Shown in pieces: positions 8,971 to 17,479 of a stretch of DNA of 64,000 nt. Under the pieces are notes generated by a model. It was given only the letters and a program-made list of their open reading frames with translations. It had not been told where the DNA came from and searched no databases. Position 1 is the first letter of the stretch, and each line of letters starts with the position of its first letter. Where the stretch lies: NCBI RefSeq assembly GCF_014838715.1, contig NZ_CP061947.1, forward strand, positions 5,074,001 through 5,138,000. Reading direction: 5' to 3'. Made by a program: the position numbers and the translations under genes. Source of the stretch: Algoriphagus sp. Y33. GTDB taxonomy: Bacteria > Bacteroidota > Bacteroidia > Cytophagales > Cyclobacteriaceae.

Positions 8971-10668
8971 TTAATAGCCTCTGGCACCGCCGTCTTCACT
9001 GGAAGAATCCGAAGCACCGGTGTAGAGCCTTTTGGAAGCATCGTAAGTAATGCCCATCAGTACGCCTATATTGGTAGTAGGCGCAAGCGTATGTCCCATT
9101 TTTTCCAGTGCCTCTCTGGTATCAGGTGATAGCAGATCACGTTCATACAGTATACGGTCAGGCAACCATTGATGATGGATTTTCATGGCTTCTATCGCCC
9201 GATCCACTCGCATATCATAGGCCAAAACATTCAGTACTGTCTGGAAAACCGTGTTGATAATAGTCCTTCCTCCCGGACTGCCTATTACCAGATAGGGTTT
9301 CCCGTCTTTTGCTACGATGGTCGGGGTCATACTGGATAGCATACGCTTTTCAGGTGCCACTAAGTTAGGATCTGACCCGATTTGTCCGGTTAAAGTCGTC
9401 TTGCCCGGCACAGGGTTGAAATCTCCCATTTCATTATTGAAAATAAAGCCCAGCCTCTCTGATCCCATTTTTACGCCATATGAGTTCTCTAACGTATAAG
9501 TCATTGAGATCGCGTTGCCCTCTTTGTCTACTATTGAAAAATGGGTGGTATTTTCGCCCCCATAAGGATGTCCAAATTTTGTAGGGTCGCTGACAGACGC
9601 CTTGTTCATATCAAGATTTTCAAATCGCTTCCTTGCAAACTCCTTCGAAAGCAACCTGTCTAAAGGCATATCAGGATTAAAATCAGGATCTCCCAAGAAC
9701 TCTGCCCTATCAGCAAAAGCTCTTCGCATTGCCTCTGCCACCAGATGAACATAGGCTGTAGAGTTGAATTCAATCTCTGAAATATTGGCTTCTTCCATAA
9801 GATTCATCATCTCGATCAAGGCAACACCGCCCGAACTTGGTGGAGGCATGGAGTAAATATCATATCCATTGAAAGTTCCTTTCAGAGGCTCCCGCTCCAC
9901 AGCTTCGTACTTTTCCAGATCCTCGCGTGTGATGATGCCACCATTGGCTTTCATATAGTCTTCGATTTCCTGCGCCACCCAGCCTTTGTAGAACCCATCT
10001 CTTCCATTCTTTTGGATTTCTTTTAGTGTTTTTGCCAGCGCAGACTGCTTCCAAGTTTCTCCCGGCTTTACGATCTCCCCATCTTTTCCCCTGAAGTAAT
10101 TCTTCATTATATCTTCGGAAGGATCCCGGTTTGTCATTCGCATAGCTGCATTGTAGAGACCATAGGACATTGTAAACCCCTTTTTTGCCAATTTCACTGA
10201 AGGTTTCACCAATTCCGACCAAGGAAGTTTTCCGTACTTCTGATGCGCTTGATATAACCCTGCGACGGTTCCGGGCACTCCTACGGCCAAAAGCCCTTTA
10301 TGATTTGAATTATCCTTTATTTCCCCCTTTTCATCCAGAAACATGGTTGGACTTGCTGCCAAAGGTGCTTTTTCACGAAAATCAAAAGTGGTTACCTCTC
10401 CATTTGATTTCATAAACACCAAAAAGCCTCCACCACCTATATTACCGGCTTCGGGATGAGTCACTTCCAACGCAAAAGCCGTTGCTACGGCAGCATCTAT
10501 AGCATTCCCCCCTTTTTTGAGGATATCCACACCTACCTGTGAGGCGATCACGTGGTCTGAGACTACCATTCCATTATCGGCGTAGGTCTGCGCTTTAGCC
10601 GAACTTATTATAACGAGTAGGAGTATTGAGCAGCTCAATGCTGCGTTTCTGACAAAATTATTTTCCAT
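8971..10668 (-). CDS. ggt: gamma-glutamyltransferase (gamma-glutamyltranspeptidase)
   Basis: Periplasmic N-terminal-nucleophile hydrolase that removes or transfers the gamma-glutamyl group of glutathione and related peptides. Length 565, normal for the family. A signal peptide ends near residue 26 (IISSAKA). The self-cleavage site is the TTHFSIVD motif; the first Thr (residue 374) becomes the N-terminal nucleophile of the small subunit. The N-terminal GNIGGGGFLVFM and the C-terminal GSPGGRTIINTVFQ blocks are also typical. The gene is first in a two-gene unit with the permease at 7637. It is divergent from the SDR gene at 10935, with a 266-base shared upstream region. Confidence 0.95.
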   Translation of the reverse strand: MENNFVRNAALSCSILLLVIISSAKAQTYADNGMVVSDHVIASQVGVDILKKGGNAIDAAVATAFALEVTHPEAGNIGGGGFLVFMKSNGEVTTFDFREKAPLAASPTMFLDEKGEIKDNSNHKGLLAVGVPGTVAGLYQAHQKYGKLPWSELVKPSVKLAKKGFTMSYGLYNAAMRMTNRDPSEDIMKNYFRGKDGEIVKPGETWKQSALAKTLKEIQKNGRDGFYKGWVAQEIEDYMKANGGIITREDLEKYEAVEREPLKGTFNGYDIYSMPPPSSGGVALIEMMNLMEEANISEIEFNSTAYVHLVAEAMRRAFADRAEFLGDPDFNPDMPLDRLLSKEFARKRFENLDMNKASVSDPTKFGHPYGGENTTHFSIVDKEGNAISMTYTLENSYGVKMGSERLGFIFNNEMGDFNPVPGKTTLTGQIGSDPNLVAPEKRMLSSMTPTIVAKDGKPYLVIGSPGGRTIINTVFQTVLNVLAYDMRVDRAIEAMKIHHQWLPDRILYERDLLSPDTREALEKMGHTLAPTTNIGVLMGITYDASKRLYTGASDSSSEDGGARGY

Positions 10669-10848
10669 ATGATTTTAAGGTTGGGCTAGTGGTTAGGGTA
10701 AAAATAAGAGAAAATCCCAAATCCTATTGTGAAGTTGTGACCAACGGAAGATTTGACTTTTAGTGATCCTATATCTCCTAGAGAGAGGAAATCACATACC
10801 TGCACTTCCTAACCTTGCCTATCAGATTGACTCGTCAAAAAAAGGTCT

Positions 10849-10910
10849 TTTAAACAAAGTAAATTCGGACGTTTGAACAAAGTCACCTACTTTAAACACT
10901 CCTAATTTTG
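10849..10910 (+). promoter_or_regulatory. direct-repeat operator (AraC-type half-sites) and -7 box upstream of the SDR gene
   Basis: TTTAAACAAAGT (10849-10860) and TTTGAACAAAGT (10872-10883) match at 11 of 12 positions and start 23 bases apart, about two helical turns. A weaker third copy, TTTAAACACT, is at 10891-10900. A Bacteroidota -7 box, TAATTTTG, follows at 10903-10910, 24 bases before the SDR start. Paired direct repeats abutting a promoter are the usual arrangement for AraC-family activators, and such a regulator is encoded immediately downstream (11990). The link is an inference. Confidence 0.5.
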
Positions 10911-10934
10911 TCTTAATCAAAAACAAATAAGACC

Positions 10935-11927
10935 ATGAGACAAAACAATTATCAGGGCGCATTGCAGAAACCAATTGGTTCTGGATTTAACGCCAAATCT
11001 ACGACTACTGAGGTGATCAACGGTATTGATCTTATAGGGAAAATAGCCATCGTAACAGGTGGAAACACGGGTATCGGACTGGAAACTACCAAAACACTGG
11101 CTGCCGCGGGAGCCACTGTCATTGTACCTGCAAGAACCATGGAGAAAGCAAAACGAAATCTCGACGGCATTGCCAACGTGGAATTGGAGGAGATGGACTT
11201 AATGAATCCCGATTCTATTGACCTCTTTGCCCAAAAGTTCATTGAATCGGGCAGACCCCTTCATTTACTGATCAATAATGCGGGGATCATGTGGGTTCCG
11301 CTGCGCAGAGACAGACGGGGTATTGAGTCGCAATTAGCAACCAATTATTTAGCGCTGTTTCAGCTTACTGCCAGATTGTGGCCGGCACTTAAGAAAGCAA
11401 ATGGCGCCAGAGTAGTGAATGTCTCTTCTCACGGACATCAGTTTGCCCCATTCAATTTTGAGGATCCTAATTTTCTGACTAGAGAATATGAAACACTACA
11501 AGGATACGGTCAGTCCAAAACAGCAGTGAATCTCTTTTCACTTGAGTTGGACAATCGGGCACACGAGTCAAAAATACGAGTGTACAGCGTTCATCCAGGT
11601 TCCATTGGCGGAACGGAATTGGGAAGAGAGGCACCGCTGGAATTATTCCGGAAAATGGGTTTCTGTGATGCCGAAGGCAATATACTACCGGAAGTAGCTG
11701 CCTCGTTGAAAACTATTCCACAAGGTGCTGCCACTACAGTATGGTGTGCCACTTCACCGCAGCTCAATGGAATAGGAGGTGTCTATTGTGAAGATGGAGA
11801 TATTGCCGAACTAGCCCAAGACAGTGCCATGTCTGCCGGGGTAAAGGCCTATTCATTGGATAAAGCTGCTGCCGGCAGGCTGTGGAAATGGAGTGAGGAA
11901 ATCACCGGAGTGGAATTCAGTATGTAA
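10935..11927 (+). CDS. short-chain dehydrogenase/reductase family oxidoreductase
   Basis: NAD(P)-dependent oxidoreductase of 330 residues. The Rossmann nucleotide-binding motif TGGNTGIG lies near residue 40, the NNAG motif in LLINNAGIMW, the catalytic Ser in NVSSHGHQF and the catalytic Tyr/Lys in YGQSK. The longer C-terminal region resembles the retinol dehydrogenase/light-dependent protochlorophyllide reductase-like SDRs, which often act on unspecified alcohols or aldehydes. There is no signal peptide; a cytoplasmic enzyme. The AraC regulator gene follows after 62 bases in the same direction and probably controls it. Substrate unknown. Confidence 0.88.
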   Translation: MRQNNYQGALQKPIGSGFNAKSTTTEVINGIDLIGKIAIVTGGNTGIGLETTKTLAAAGATVIVPARTMEKAKRNLDGIANVELEEMDLMNPDSIDLFAQKFIESGRPLHLLINNAGIMWVPLRRDRRGIESQLATNYLALFQLTARLWPALKKANGARVVNVSSHGHQFAPFNFEDPNFLTREYETLQGYGQSKTAVNLFSLELDNRAHESKIRVYSVHPGSIGGTELGREAPLELFRKMGFCDAEGNILPEVAASLKTIPQGAATTVWCATSPQLNGIGGVYCEDGDIAELAQDSAMSAGVKAYSLDKAAAGRLWKWSEEITGVEFSM

Positions 11928-11989
11928 TCGACATGAGCTGATTATTTTGTATCATAGGACTACTGAAAAAGTGTATCTTAAACGATATC

Positions 11990-12790
11990 ATGGAATTTAA
12001 AGCAAAATATATAACAGATGACATTAAGCTCTCCTCCTATGAGGACAAGTTTTTTAAATCGGACATCATGTTCGATCATCACATGCTGGTGTGGTTCATT
12101 TCGGGAGAAACCAAGATTGTGCAGGCCGATGCCACGTATATATTTAAGAAAGGAGATATTTTCCTTATCCCTAGAAATCAACTTGCTACCATTATCAATT
12201 ATCCGAAAGATGGCAGGCCACACAAAAGTGTGGTCATGCATCTTTCTACAGGCAGACTACGCGAATTTTATGGTAAACTTAACGTTAAAGTCAAAGCAAC
12301 AGAGCAGCGAATCCTTCATTATCGCGACCATCCCTTATTGGAAAGCTGCCTCTCTTCTTTGATTCCGTACTTCGATATGAAAGAACTTCCCGAGGAGATT
12401 GCTTCTTTGAAGATTGTTGAAGCGATCAGTATTTTAAGAAGCATTGATAAAGGAATTGACCATATATTAGCAAATTTCGAAGAACCGGGAAAAATCGATC
12501 TGATCACCTATATGGAGAAGAACTTCATGTTCAATTTGCCTTTGGAGAAGTTCGGCTACCTTACAGGGCGAAGTCTCACTACATTTAAACGTGATTTTGG
12601 AAAAGCATTCAATACCACTCCCCAACGATGGCTCACCCAAAAGCGTCTGGAGCTGGCACACTACCATTTTGTGGAAAAGAAAAAGAGACCCATCGAGGTT
12701 TGTTATGAAGTGGGCTTTGAAAACCTGTCGCATTTTTCATATGCTTTCAAAAAACATTTCGGGTATGCGCCTTCTTCGTTGATTCAATGA
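11990..12790 (+). CDS. AraC-family transcriptional regulator
   Basis: DNA-binding regulator of 266 residues. The N-terminal half is a cupin-like sensing domain (DIMFDHHMLVWFISGETKIV, then KKGDIFLIPRNQLA). The C-terminal hundred residues carry two helix-turn-helix motifs, including the typical AraC signature PIEVCYEVGFENLSHFSYAF followed by KKHFGYAPSSL. It follows the SDR gene in the same direction, an arrangement seen for regulators of small detoxification or redox operons. Direct repeats upstream of the SDR gene (10849-10900) are candidate binding sites. The inducer is not known. Confidence 0.9.
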   Translation: MEFKAKYITDDIKLSSYEDKFFKSDIMFDHHMLVWFISGETKIVQADATYIFKKGDIFLIPRNQLATIINYPKDGRPHKSVVMHLSTGRLREFYGKLNVKVKATEQRILHYRDHPLLESCLSSLIPYFDMKELPEEIASLKIVEAISILRSIDKGIDHILANFEEPGKIDLITYMEKNFMFNLPLEKFGYLTGRSLTTFKRDFGKAFNTTPQRWLTQKRLELAHYHFVEKKKRPIEVCYEVGFENLSHFSYAFKKHFGYAPSSLIQ

Positions 12791-12890
12791 AAAATCAATT
12801 GATGATTTTGAAACTCGGTAAAGTGCTTACCATTTAAGCCATACAATAGCCCAATCATGCATTATCAATCTCATCATTAATCCGGATAAC

Positions 12891-14036
12891 ATGCCGAAGC
12901 GATTTGTTGAATACACTTCCGTGGCACAAGACTTTACTGCCAGATATCCGCTAGTGGCGTACGTAGGCACTCAGGTAAGTTATTGGACTATTGCAAACCT
13001 TCTCCTTGCTATAATTGTCAGTCTGCTGTCGCAAATAATTGCGTTACAGTTCAAGCTGCCTTTGTTCGTGAGTCCGGTTTCCCTGATTTTGGTAGCTATG
13101 GCTTTGGGCATGCTCTATGGAATTAGCTTAGGGGTATCGGATTATTTTCTTGACAGAAGTTTCTTTAGAAAGCTATCGCTGGGAAAAGTGATTCTTATTA
13201 AGGCATTCGGATCATTGGCACTTTTGATTCTTCTGTTGTTTTTGCTGCGTTTTGCGCTTTTTGACTTTCTGATTGTACCATCAGTCGGTAGCCCTTCTGC
13301 CCTATTGAATGAGGAATCATGGAGACTTTCATTCTATTTGCTGCTGATCTATTATTTATTTACGACCTTGATTATCAATTTTGTCAACCAGGTCAACAAG
13401 AAGTATGGACCGGGTGTATTGGCACCGTTGCTTTTGGGCAGGTACCGCAATCCTAAAGAGGAAAATAGGATTTTTATGTTTATGGATTTGAAATCATCCA
13501 CCACCATCGCCGAACAGTTGGGGCATTTGAAATATAGTTCCTTTATAAGGGACTGTTTTTGGGATATCAACAAAGTGCTATTTCCCTTCAGAGCACAGGT
13601 TTATCAGTATGTGGGAGACGAAATCGTTGTTACATGGCCTGTTTCCGTAGGGGTAAAGAACCACTTCTGCATCCGTTTTTATTTTGCCTGTAAACAACAG
13701 TTTCTGAGCCGGGCAGAGCATTACAAAACAACCTACGGTTTACTTCCAGAGTTCAAGGCCGGTATGCATATGGGTAAGGTAACTGCTGTGGAGATAGGAG
13801 AAATAAAGAAAGATATTGCATATCACGGTGACACGCTAAATACAGCTGCCCGAATACAAGGTGTGTGTAATGATTACAAAGAAAACATTATAGTTTCTGA
13901 CTATGTGATAGAGAGACTTGGGATAGATCCACGCATGAAAGTCAAAACACTCGACAAGGTCCTATTGAGAGGAAAAACAGAAAAAATAGGGATTGTGAGT
14001 GTGGATTGGATTGAAGCGGAAGAAAAAGTCATCTAA
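12891..14036 (+). CDS. membrane-anchored class III nucleotide cyclase
   Basis: Integral-membrane cyclase of 381 residues. The N-terminal half has about four hydrophobic helices (around 35-52, 62-82, 103-130 and 147-165). The catalytic domain (about 193-375) has metal-binding Asp199 (MFMDLKSS) and Asp243 (YVGDE) and transition-state Asn317 and Arg321 (GDTLNTAARI). The purine-selecting pair is unusual: Asp308 is in place but the partner position, Lys in typical ATP cyclases, is Gln239 (VYQYVGD). ATP use is still the likelier guess, with less certainty than for the cyclase at 4565. The gene stands alone between the AraC regulator and a 511-base non-coding stretch. Confidence 0.85.
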   Translation: MPKRFVEYTSVAQDFTARYPLVAYVGTQVSYWTIANLLLAIIVSLLSQIIALQFKLPLFVSPVSLILVAMALGMLYGISLGVSDYFLDRSFFRKLSLGKVILIKAFGSLALLILLLFLLRFALFDFLIVPSVGSPSALLNEESWRLSFYLLLIYYLFTTLIINFVNQVNKKYGPGVLAPLLLGRYRNPKEENRIFMFMDLKSSTTIAEQLGHLKYSSFIRDCFWDINKVLFPFRAQVYQYVGDEIVVTWPVSVGVKNHFCIRFYFACKQQFLSRAEHYKTTYGLLPEFKAGMHMGKVTAVEIGEIKKDIAYHGDTLNTAARIQGVCNDYKENIIVSDYVIERLGIDPRMKVKTLDKVLLRGKTEKIGIVSVDWIEAEEKVI

Positions 14037-14364
14037 TTACGACATTAAGAAACAGGACGTGCAAGCGGTTGAGGTCTTTTTATTTGGATTCCTTATTTCT
14101 TAAAGTCAGAAAGAGTAAAAGATACTCTCCCCAGAATCTACACTGGCAGCAATTCAATTACCTCTGAAAAAATTGTTGACGTTAAGACCGCGCAAGAGCG
14201 GGTGGATTAATAGGCTATGGAGTTTTCTAAAGATTTGTGAATCCTGAATGTCGGCTGGTTTCTAAAAACCTACACAGGTTTATTTTCATAAAACACCTTA
14301 CTTTCAAGACAAAAGTACAGAAGAGAAAACATCAAAAAACTTGTAAGTTGCGATGTTTAAAACC

Positions 14365-14453
14365 TGTCATTTTTTCAGTGAAAAACTGACAAAATTTACT
14401 CAAATCCAAATTGGCATTTGACTTGTTTTTTTTACTTCACGGAATCGCGATTC
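14365..14453 (+). promoter_or_regulatory. candidate stress promoter region of hsp20: 27-bp palindrome, sigma-54-like box and 12-bp palindrome
   Basis: The 511-base stretch between the cyclase and hsp20 holds no convincing gene but three ordered signals. At 14365-14391 is a near-perfect 27-bp palindrome, TGTCA/TGACA at the ends and TTTTTCA/TGAAAAA inside. About 20 bases further is TTGGCATTTGACTTGT (14411-14426), which has the GG-N10-G spacing of a sigma-54 -24/-12 promoter but T instead of C in the final GC. A perfect palindrome GAATCGCGATTC follows at 14442-14453. The palindrome upstream of a sigma-54-like box suggests an enhancer-binding activator site. This is inferred from pattern only; the hsp20 start lies about 95 bases downstream. 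Confidence 0.45.
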
Positions 14454-14547
14454 TTTTGTTAGTCGCCTCCTTCGATAGTCATGTATAGATCAGGATACTT
14501 ATCGGATTAGGCACGTTTATTTGTTGAACTATTAAAATTGTAAAGCA

Positions 14548-15009
14548 ATGAACACATTAATGAAAAGAAACAGTTTAAGCCCTGCCACCACTTTATTCGA
14601 CGATTTTCCCAGCAGAGGTTTATTTGATTGGTTGGATTCGGCCGGCATCGGCCGAACAAGCGAAAGCAACACCCTACCCCGTGTAAATATCGCTGAAACC
14701 GGGAATGATTTTCGGGTAGAGATGGCTGTCCCGGGCATGAAAAAGGAAGACTTTAAAGTGGAACTAGACAACAATACCTTAACTATTCAAGCTGAAGTAA
14801 CCGAAAATTCAGAGAATCGCAACGATGACGACGTGGGCTATACCCGGCGGGAATTCAGCTATCGTTCTTTTAAAAGATCCTTCTACTTGCCAAATACCGT
14901 AGAGAATGACAAAATTGAGGCAAAGTATCAAGAGGGGATCCTTCACCTAGTCATTCCGAAGCGGGAAGAGGCTAAGAGAAAACCTGCAAGAACTATTCAA
15001 ATCACCTAA
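14548..15009 (+). CDS. Hsp20/alpha-crystallin small heat-shock protein
   Basis: ATP-independent holdase chaperone of 153 residues that binds unfolding proteins under stress. The alpha-crystallin domain spans about 45-145, with the strands VNIAETGNDFRVEMAVPGM and the conserved LPNTVENDKIEAKYQEGILHL block (its AxxxxGIL motif is present). The C-terminal IQI resembles the I-x-I tail used for oligomer assembly. It is monocistronic: a long promoter region lies upstream and a strong terminator directly downstream (15014-15051). Confidence 0.95.
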   Translation: MNTLMKRNSLSPATTLFDDFPSRGLFDWLDSAGIGRTSESNTLPRVNIAETGNDFRVEMAVPGMKKEDFKVELDNNTLTIQAEVTENSENRNDDDVGYTRREFSYRSFKRSFYLPNTVENDKIEAKYQEGILHLVIPKREEAKRKPARTIQIT

Positions 15010-15013
15010 CTTA

Positions 15014-15055
15014 AGTGTGGGCAGTTCTCAAAAGACTGCCCACACTGTTTTTCTA
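15014..15055 (+). terminator. rho-independent terminator of hsp20
   Basis: Perfect 12-bp stem AGTGTGGGCAGT / ACTGCCCACACT (15014-15025 and 15035-15046) with a nine-base loop, followed by GTTTTTCT. It begins four bases after the hsp20 stop codon. Confidence 0.93.
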
Positions 15056-15228
15056 ATTTCTTTTGGAACTAAACTTTCCAAAGGAGTTGTACGCTAGTAT
15101 ATTCCGGTAAATATGAAGCTTCCCCGCCACTAAAAACTACTTGATAAGTAGACCATTTTATAGCATCGGGTAGCATCTTTCTAGGCTAGATTCTACAGGA
15201 ATGATGTTTAACAAAAAGTTGTACAAAA

Positions 15229-15447
15229 ATGAATAAAAGCTCTTTTCTGGATTACTATAAAACCATACTCGAAAAAGTAAGTTTTGATCAAAAGCTGCTT
15301 GAGAAAGAATATAAAAAAGCAAAACAGTTACTAAAAGTTTCTGAAGTAAGGGAACTGGATTATTGGATGCATCATAAAGGACTTGCCCACAAGTTGAACC
15401 CTCTTTCCCTTGATCAAAATAAAAATAGGATCGGTGATTTTCATTGA
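15229..15447 (+). CDS. small hypothetical protein, 72 aa
   Basis: Short, charged, helical protein with no signal peptide. It begins MNKSSFLDYYKTILEKVSF and is rich in Lys and Glu, with a heptad-like pattern through residue 45 and a conserved-looking WMHHKG segment. The ATG is preceded by an A-rich leader typical of this genome. I do not recognise a named family, though similar small helical proteins occur in Bacteroidota. It stands alone between the hsp20 terminator and prfA. Reality as a gene is likely from its composition; the function is unknown. Confidence 0.6.
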   Translation: MNKSSFLDYYKTILEKVSFDQKLLEKEYKKAKQLLKVSEVRELDYWMHHKGLAHKLNPLSLDQNKNRIGDFH

Positions 15448-15719
15448 ATTTTTTATGCCAATTTGAGAAAGTTGCTAAATCGGCAAGGATGTTATATTCC
15501 TACATTGATGGAAAAATGTCCATCTTGGTCATCATTATTGGCTCCACTCAACTCAATAGGCTACAACTGCCAATCAATTTAAATCTTGCCGACCGGGGGT
15601 CAGACGCAATGGACAGAACAGAATAGTGTTCTAAAGTATTTCATTTCAAATTCTCCAGCACCTCTTACTGTTCTGTTTTATTAGTTACGCTTGATATTCT
15701 GCCTCCCGGGAAATTTGCC

Positions 15720-15727
15720 TACTTTTG
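15720..15727 (+). promoter_or_regulatory. -7 promoter box of prfA
   Basis: TACTTTTG matches the Bacteroidota -7 consensus TAnnTTTG and lies 18 bases before the prfA ATG. A clear -33 TTTG at normal spacing is not seen. The preceding 270 bases (15448-15719) show no convincing gene. Confidence 0.5.
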
Positions 15728-15745
15728 CGCAGCGATTTAAATACT

Positions 15746-16825
15746 ATGCTGGACAAATTACAATCAATCAAAGAACGCTTCGAGGAAGTCGGGCAATTAA
15801 TAGTTCTGCCGGAATCCATGACGGACATGAGCAAATATGCCAAGCTGACCAAGGAATACAAGGACTTGGAAAAAATTGTAAAAGTCTATGATGAGTACAA
15901 TTTGGTCGTGCAGAATATCGTCAGTTCCAAGGAGGTTCTGGATAAAGAAAAAGACCCTGATTTCAGGGAAATGGCCAAAGCTGAATTGGAAGAGCTGAGA
16001 CCCAGAAAAGAAGCGCTCGAGAATGAACTGAAGCAATTGCTGATCCCTAAGGATCCAAATGATGCCAAAGATTGTATTCTGGAAATCAGAGGAGGAGCGG
16101 GCGGTGATGAAGCCTCCATTTTTGCAGGGGATTTATTCCGTATGTACCAGCGCTTCTGCGAAATGCAAAATTTAAAATTAACCGTACTCGATCTGACATT
16201 TGGTTCTGCAGGAGGATATAAAGAAATCATTGCCACTATTTCCGGAGGGGATGATGTATATGGAAGGATGAAATATGAGTCTGGAGTCCATCGTGTACAG
16301 CGTGTACCTACGACAGAATCCCAGGGACGTGTACACACCTCTGCCGCCTCTGTGGCAGTATTGCCTGAGATGGATGAAGTGGAAGTAAACATAGACATGA
16401 ACGATGTGCGAAAAGACACCTATTGTTCTTCAGGTCCAGGTGGACAATCTGTGAATACCACATACTCGGCAGTACGTCTGACCCACGAACCTTCAGGGCT
16501 GATTGTGACCTGTCAGGATGAAAAGTCTCAAATCAAGAACTTCGAAAAAGCCCTGAAAGTGCTGAGATCGCGCCTTTACGAAATCGAACTGGCCAAGCAC
16601 AATGATGCCGTGGGGGCTCAGCGCAAATCTATGGTCGGTTCCGGAGATAGATCTGATAAGATCCGAACTTACAATTATCCACAGTCAAGAGTCACAGACC
16701 ATAGAATCAATAAAACTGTGTATAACCTCCCCGAGGTAATGGATGGACATATTGAGGATTTTATATCCGCATTGAGATTTGCCGAAAATCTTGACAGGAT
16801 GAACACCAGCGGATTAGAAGAATAG
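15746..16825 (+). CDS. prfA: peptide chain release factor 1
   Basis: Class I translation release factor that reads UAA and UAG and hydrolyses peptidyl-tRNA on the ribosome. Length 359. The catalytic GGQ is at residues 232-234 in SSGPGGQSVNTTYSAV. The stop-codon recognition region around 180-195 contains RVPTTESQGRVHTSA, which carries the PxT signature (PTT) expected of RF1 rather than the SPF of RF2. The start chosen is the ATG at 15746 (MLDKLQSIKERFEEVG), which matches the usual family start; an upstream TTG at 15725 lies inside the -7 box and is unlikely. The gene is monocistronic or leads the acetyltransferase at 16909. Confidence 0.97.
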   Translation: MLDKLQSIKERFEEVGQLIVLPESMTDMSKYAKLTKEYKDLEKIVKVYDEYNLVVQNIVSSKEVLDKEKDPDFREMAKAELEELRPRKEALENELKQLLIPKDPNDAKDCILEIRGGAGGDEASIFAGDLFRMYQRFCEMQNLKLTVLDLTFGSAGGYKEIIATISGGDDVYGRMKYESGVHRVQRVPTTESQGRVHTSAASVAVLPEMDEVEVNIDMNDVRKDTYCSSGPGGQSVNTTYSAVRLTHEPSGLIVTCQDEKSQIKNFEKALKVLRSRLYEIELAKHNDAVGAQRKSMVGSGDRSDKIRTYNYPQSRVTDHRINKTVYNLPEVMDGHIEDFISALRFAENLDRMNTSGLEE

Positions 16826-16908
16826 GCTGGGCATTTGCATAAATTTGCTTAGAATTTATTGATTCTGCGATTAGCCTGTTATCTTGAAGAATTAACCATC
16901 TGACTTTT

Positions 16909-17433
16909 ATGATTATTACCGGAGAAAGAGAAATAAGACTAGTGACCTGGAATGAGGCTCATTTTCATCAACTCTATCCCTTGGCCAATAATCCGAAGAT
17001 TGCAATGAATCTAAAGGACAGCTATCCTCAGCCTTACACAATCCATGATGCACGCTATTGGATAGAGCATAATCAGAAGTTCAACCCTCCACAGAATTTT
17101 GCTGTGGAATTTGAGGGAAGATTGGCAGGGTCTATAGGTTCTGAGCGGGGGAAAGATGAACTCCGCACCAACATGGAGTTGGGCTTTTGGATAGGTGAGC
17201 CCTTTTGGGGCAAGGGAATTGCGACTGAAGCTGTGAAATTGTACACCAAGTATATTTTCGAGAAATTCGACATCGAGCGCATTTTTGCCCAAGTCTATGA
17301 TTTCAACGGACAATCCATGAATGTCTTGGAAAAAGCAGGTTATTTCCCAGAGGCTATTTTGAAAAAGGCTTTTGTGAAAAACACCACCGTGGGAGACATC
17401 TTCCAATATGTAAATATCCGGGGAGAACAATAA
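16909..17433 (+). CDS. GNAT-family N-acetyltransferase (RimJ/RimL-like)
   Basis: Acetyl-CoA-dependent acetyltransferase of 174 residues. The acetyl-CoA-binding loop lies in WIGEPFWGKGIATEAVKLY (Q/RxxGxG/A form), and the segment NGQSMNVLEKAGYFPEAIL is typical of the RimJ/RimL subgroup, which acetylates protein N-termini or small molecules such as antibiotics. It lies 83 bases downstream of prfA on the same strand; release factors and modification enzymes are sometimes linked, but no specific target can be claimed. Confidence 0.9.
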   Translation: MIITGEREIRLVTWNEAHFHQLYPLANNPKIAMNLKDSYPQPYTIHDARYWIEHNQKFNPPQNFAVEFEGRLAGSIGSERGKDELRTNMELGFWIGEPFWGKGIATEAVKLYTKYIFEKFDIERIFAQVYDFNGQSMNVLEKAGYFPEAILKKAFVKNTTVGDIFQYVNIRGEQ

Positions 17434-17479
17434 CCAAAAAAATACAGGTACTATCCTGAAAAATAAGTATAGCCTATAC

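Noticed and set aside
15444..15626. 60-codon frame following the small 72-aa protein
   Set aside because: No signal, domain or recognisable composition; it overlaps the upstream stop and looks like random open frame before the prfA promoter.
15886..16419. 177-codon frame antisense to prfA
   Set aside because: Serine-rich shadow of a highly conserved gene.
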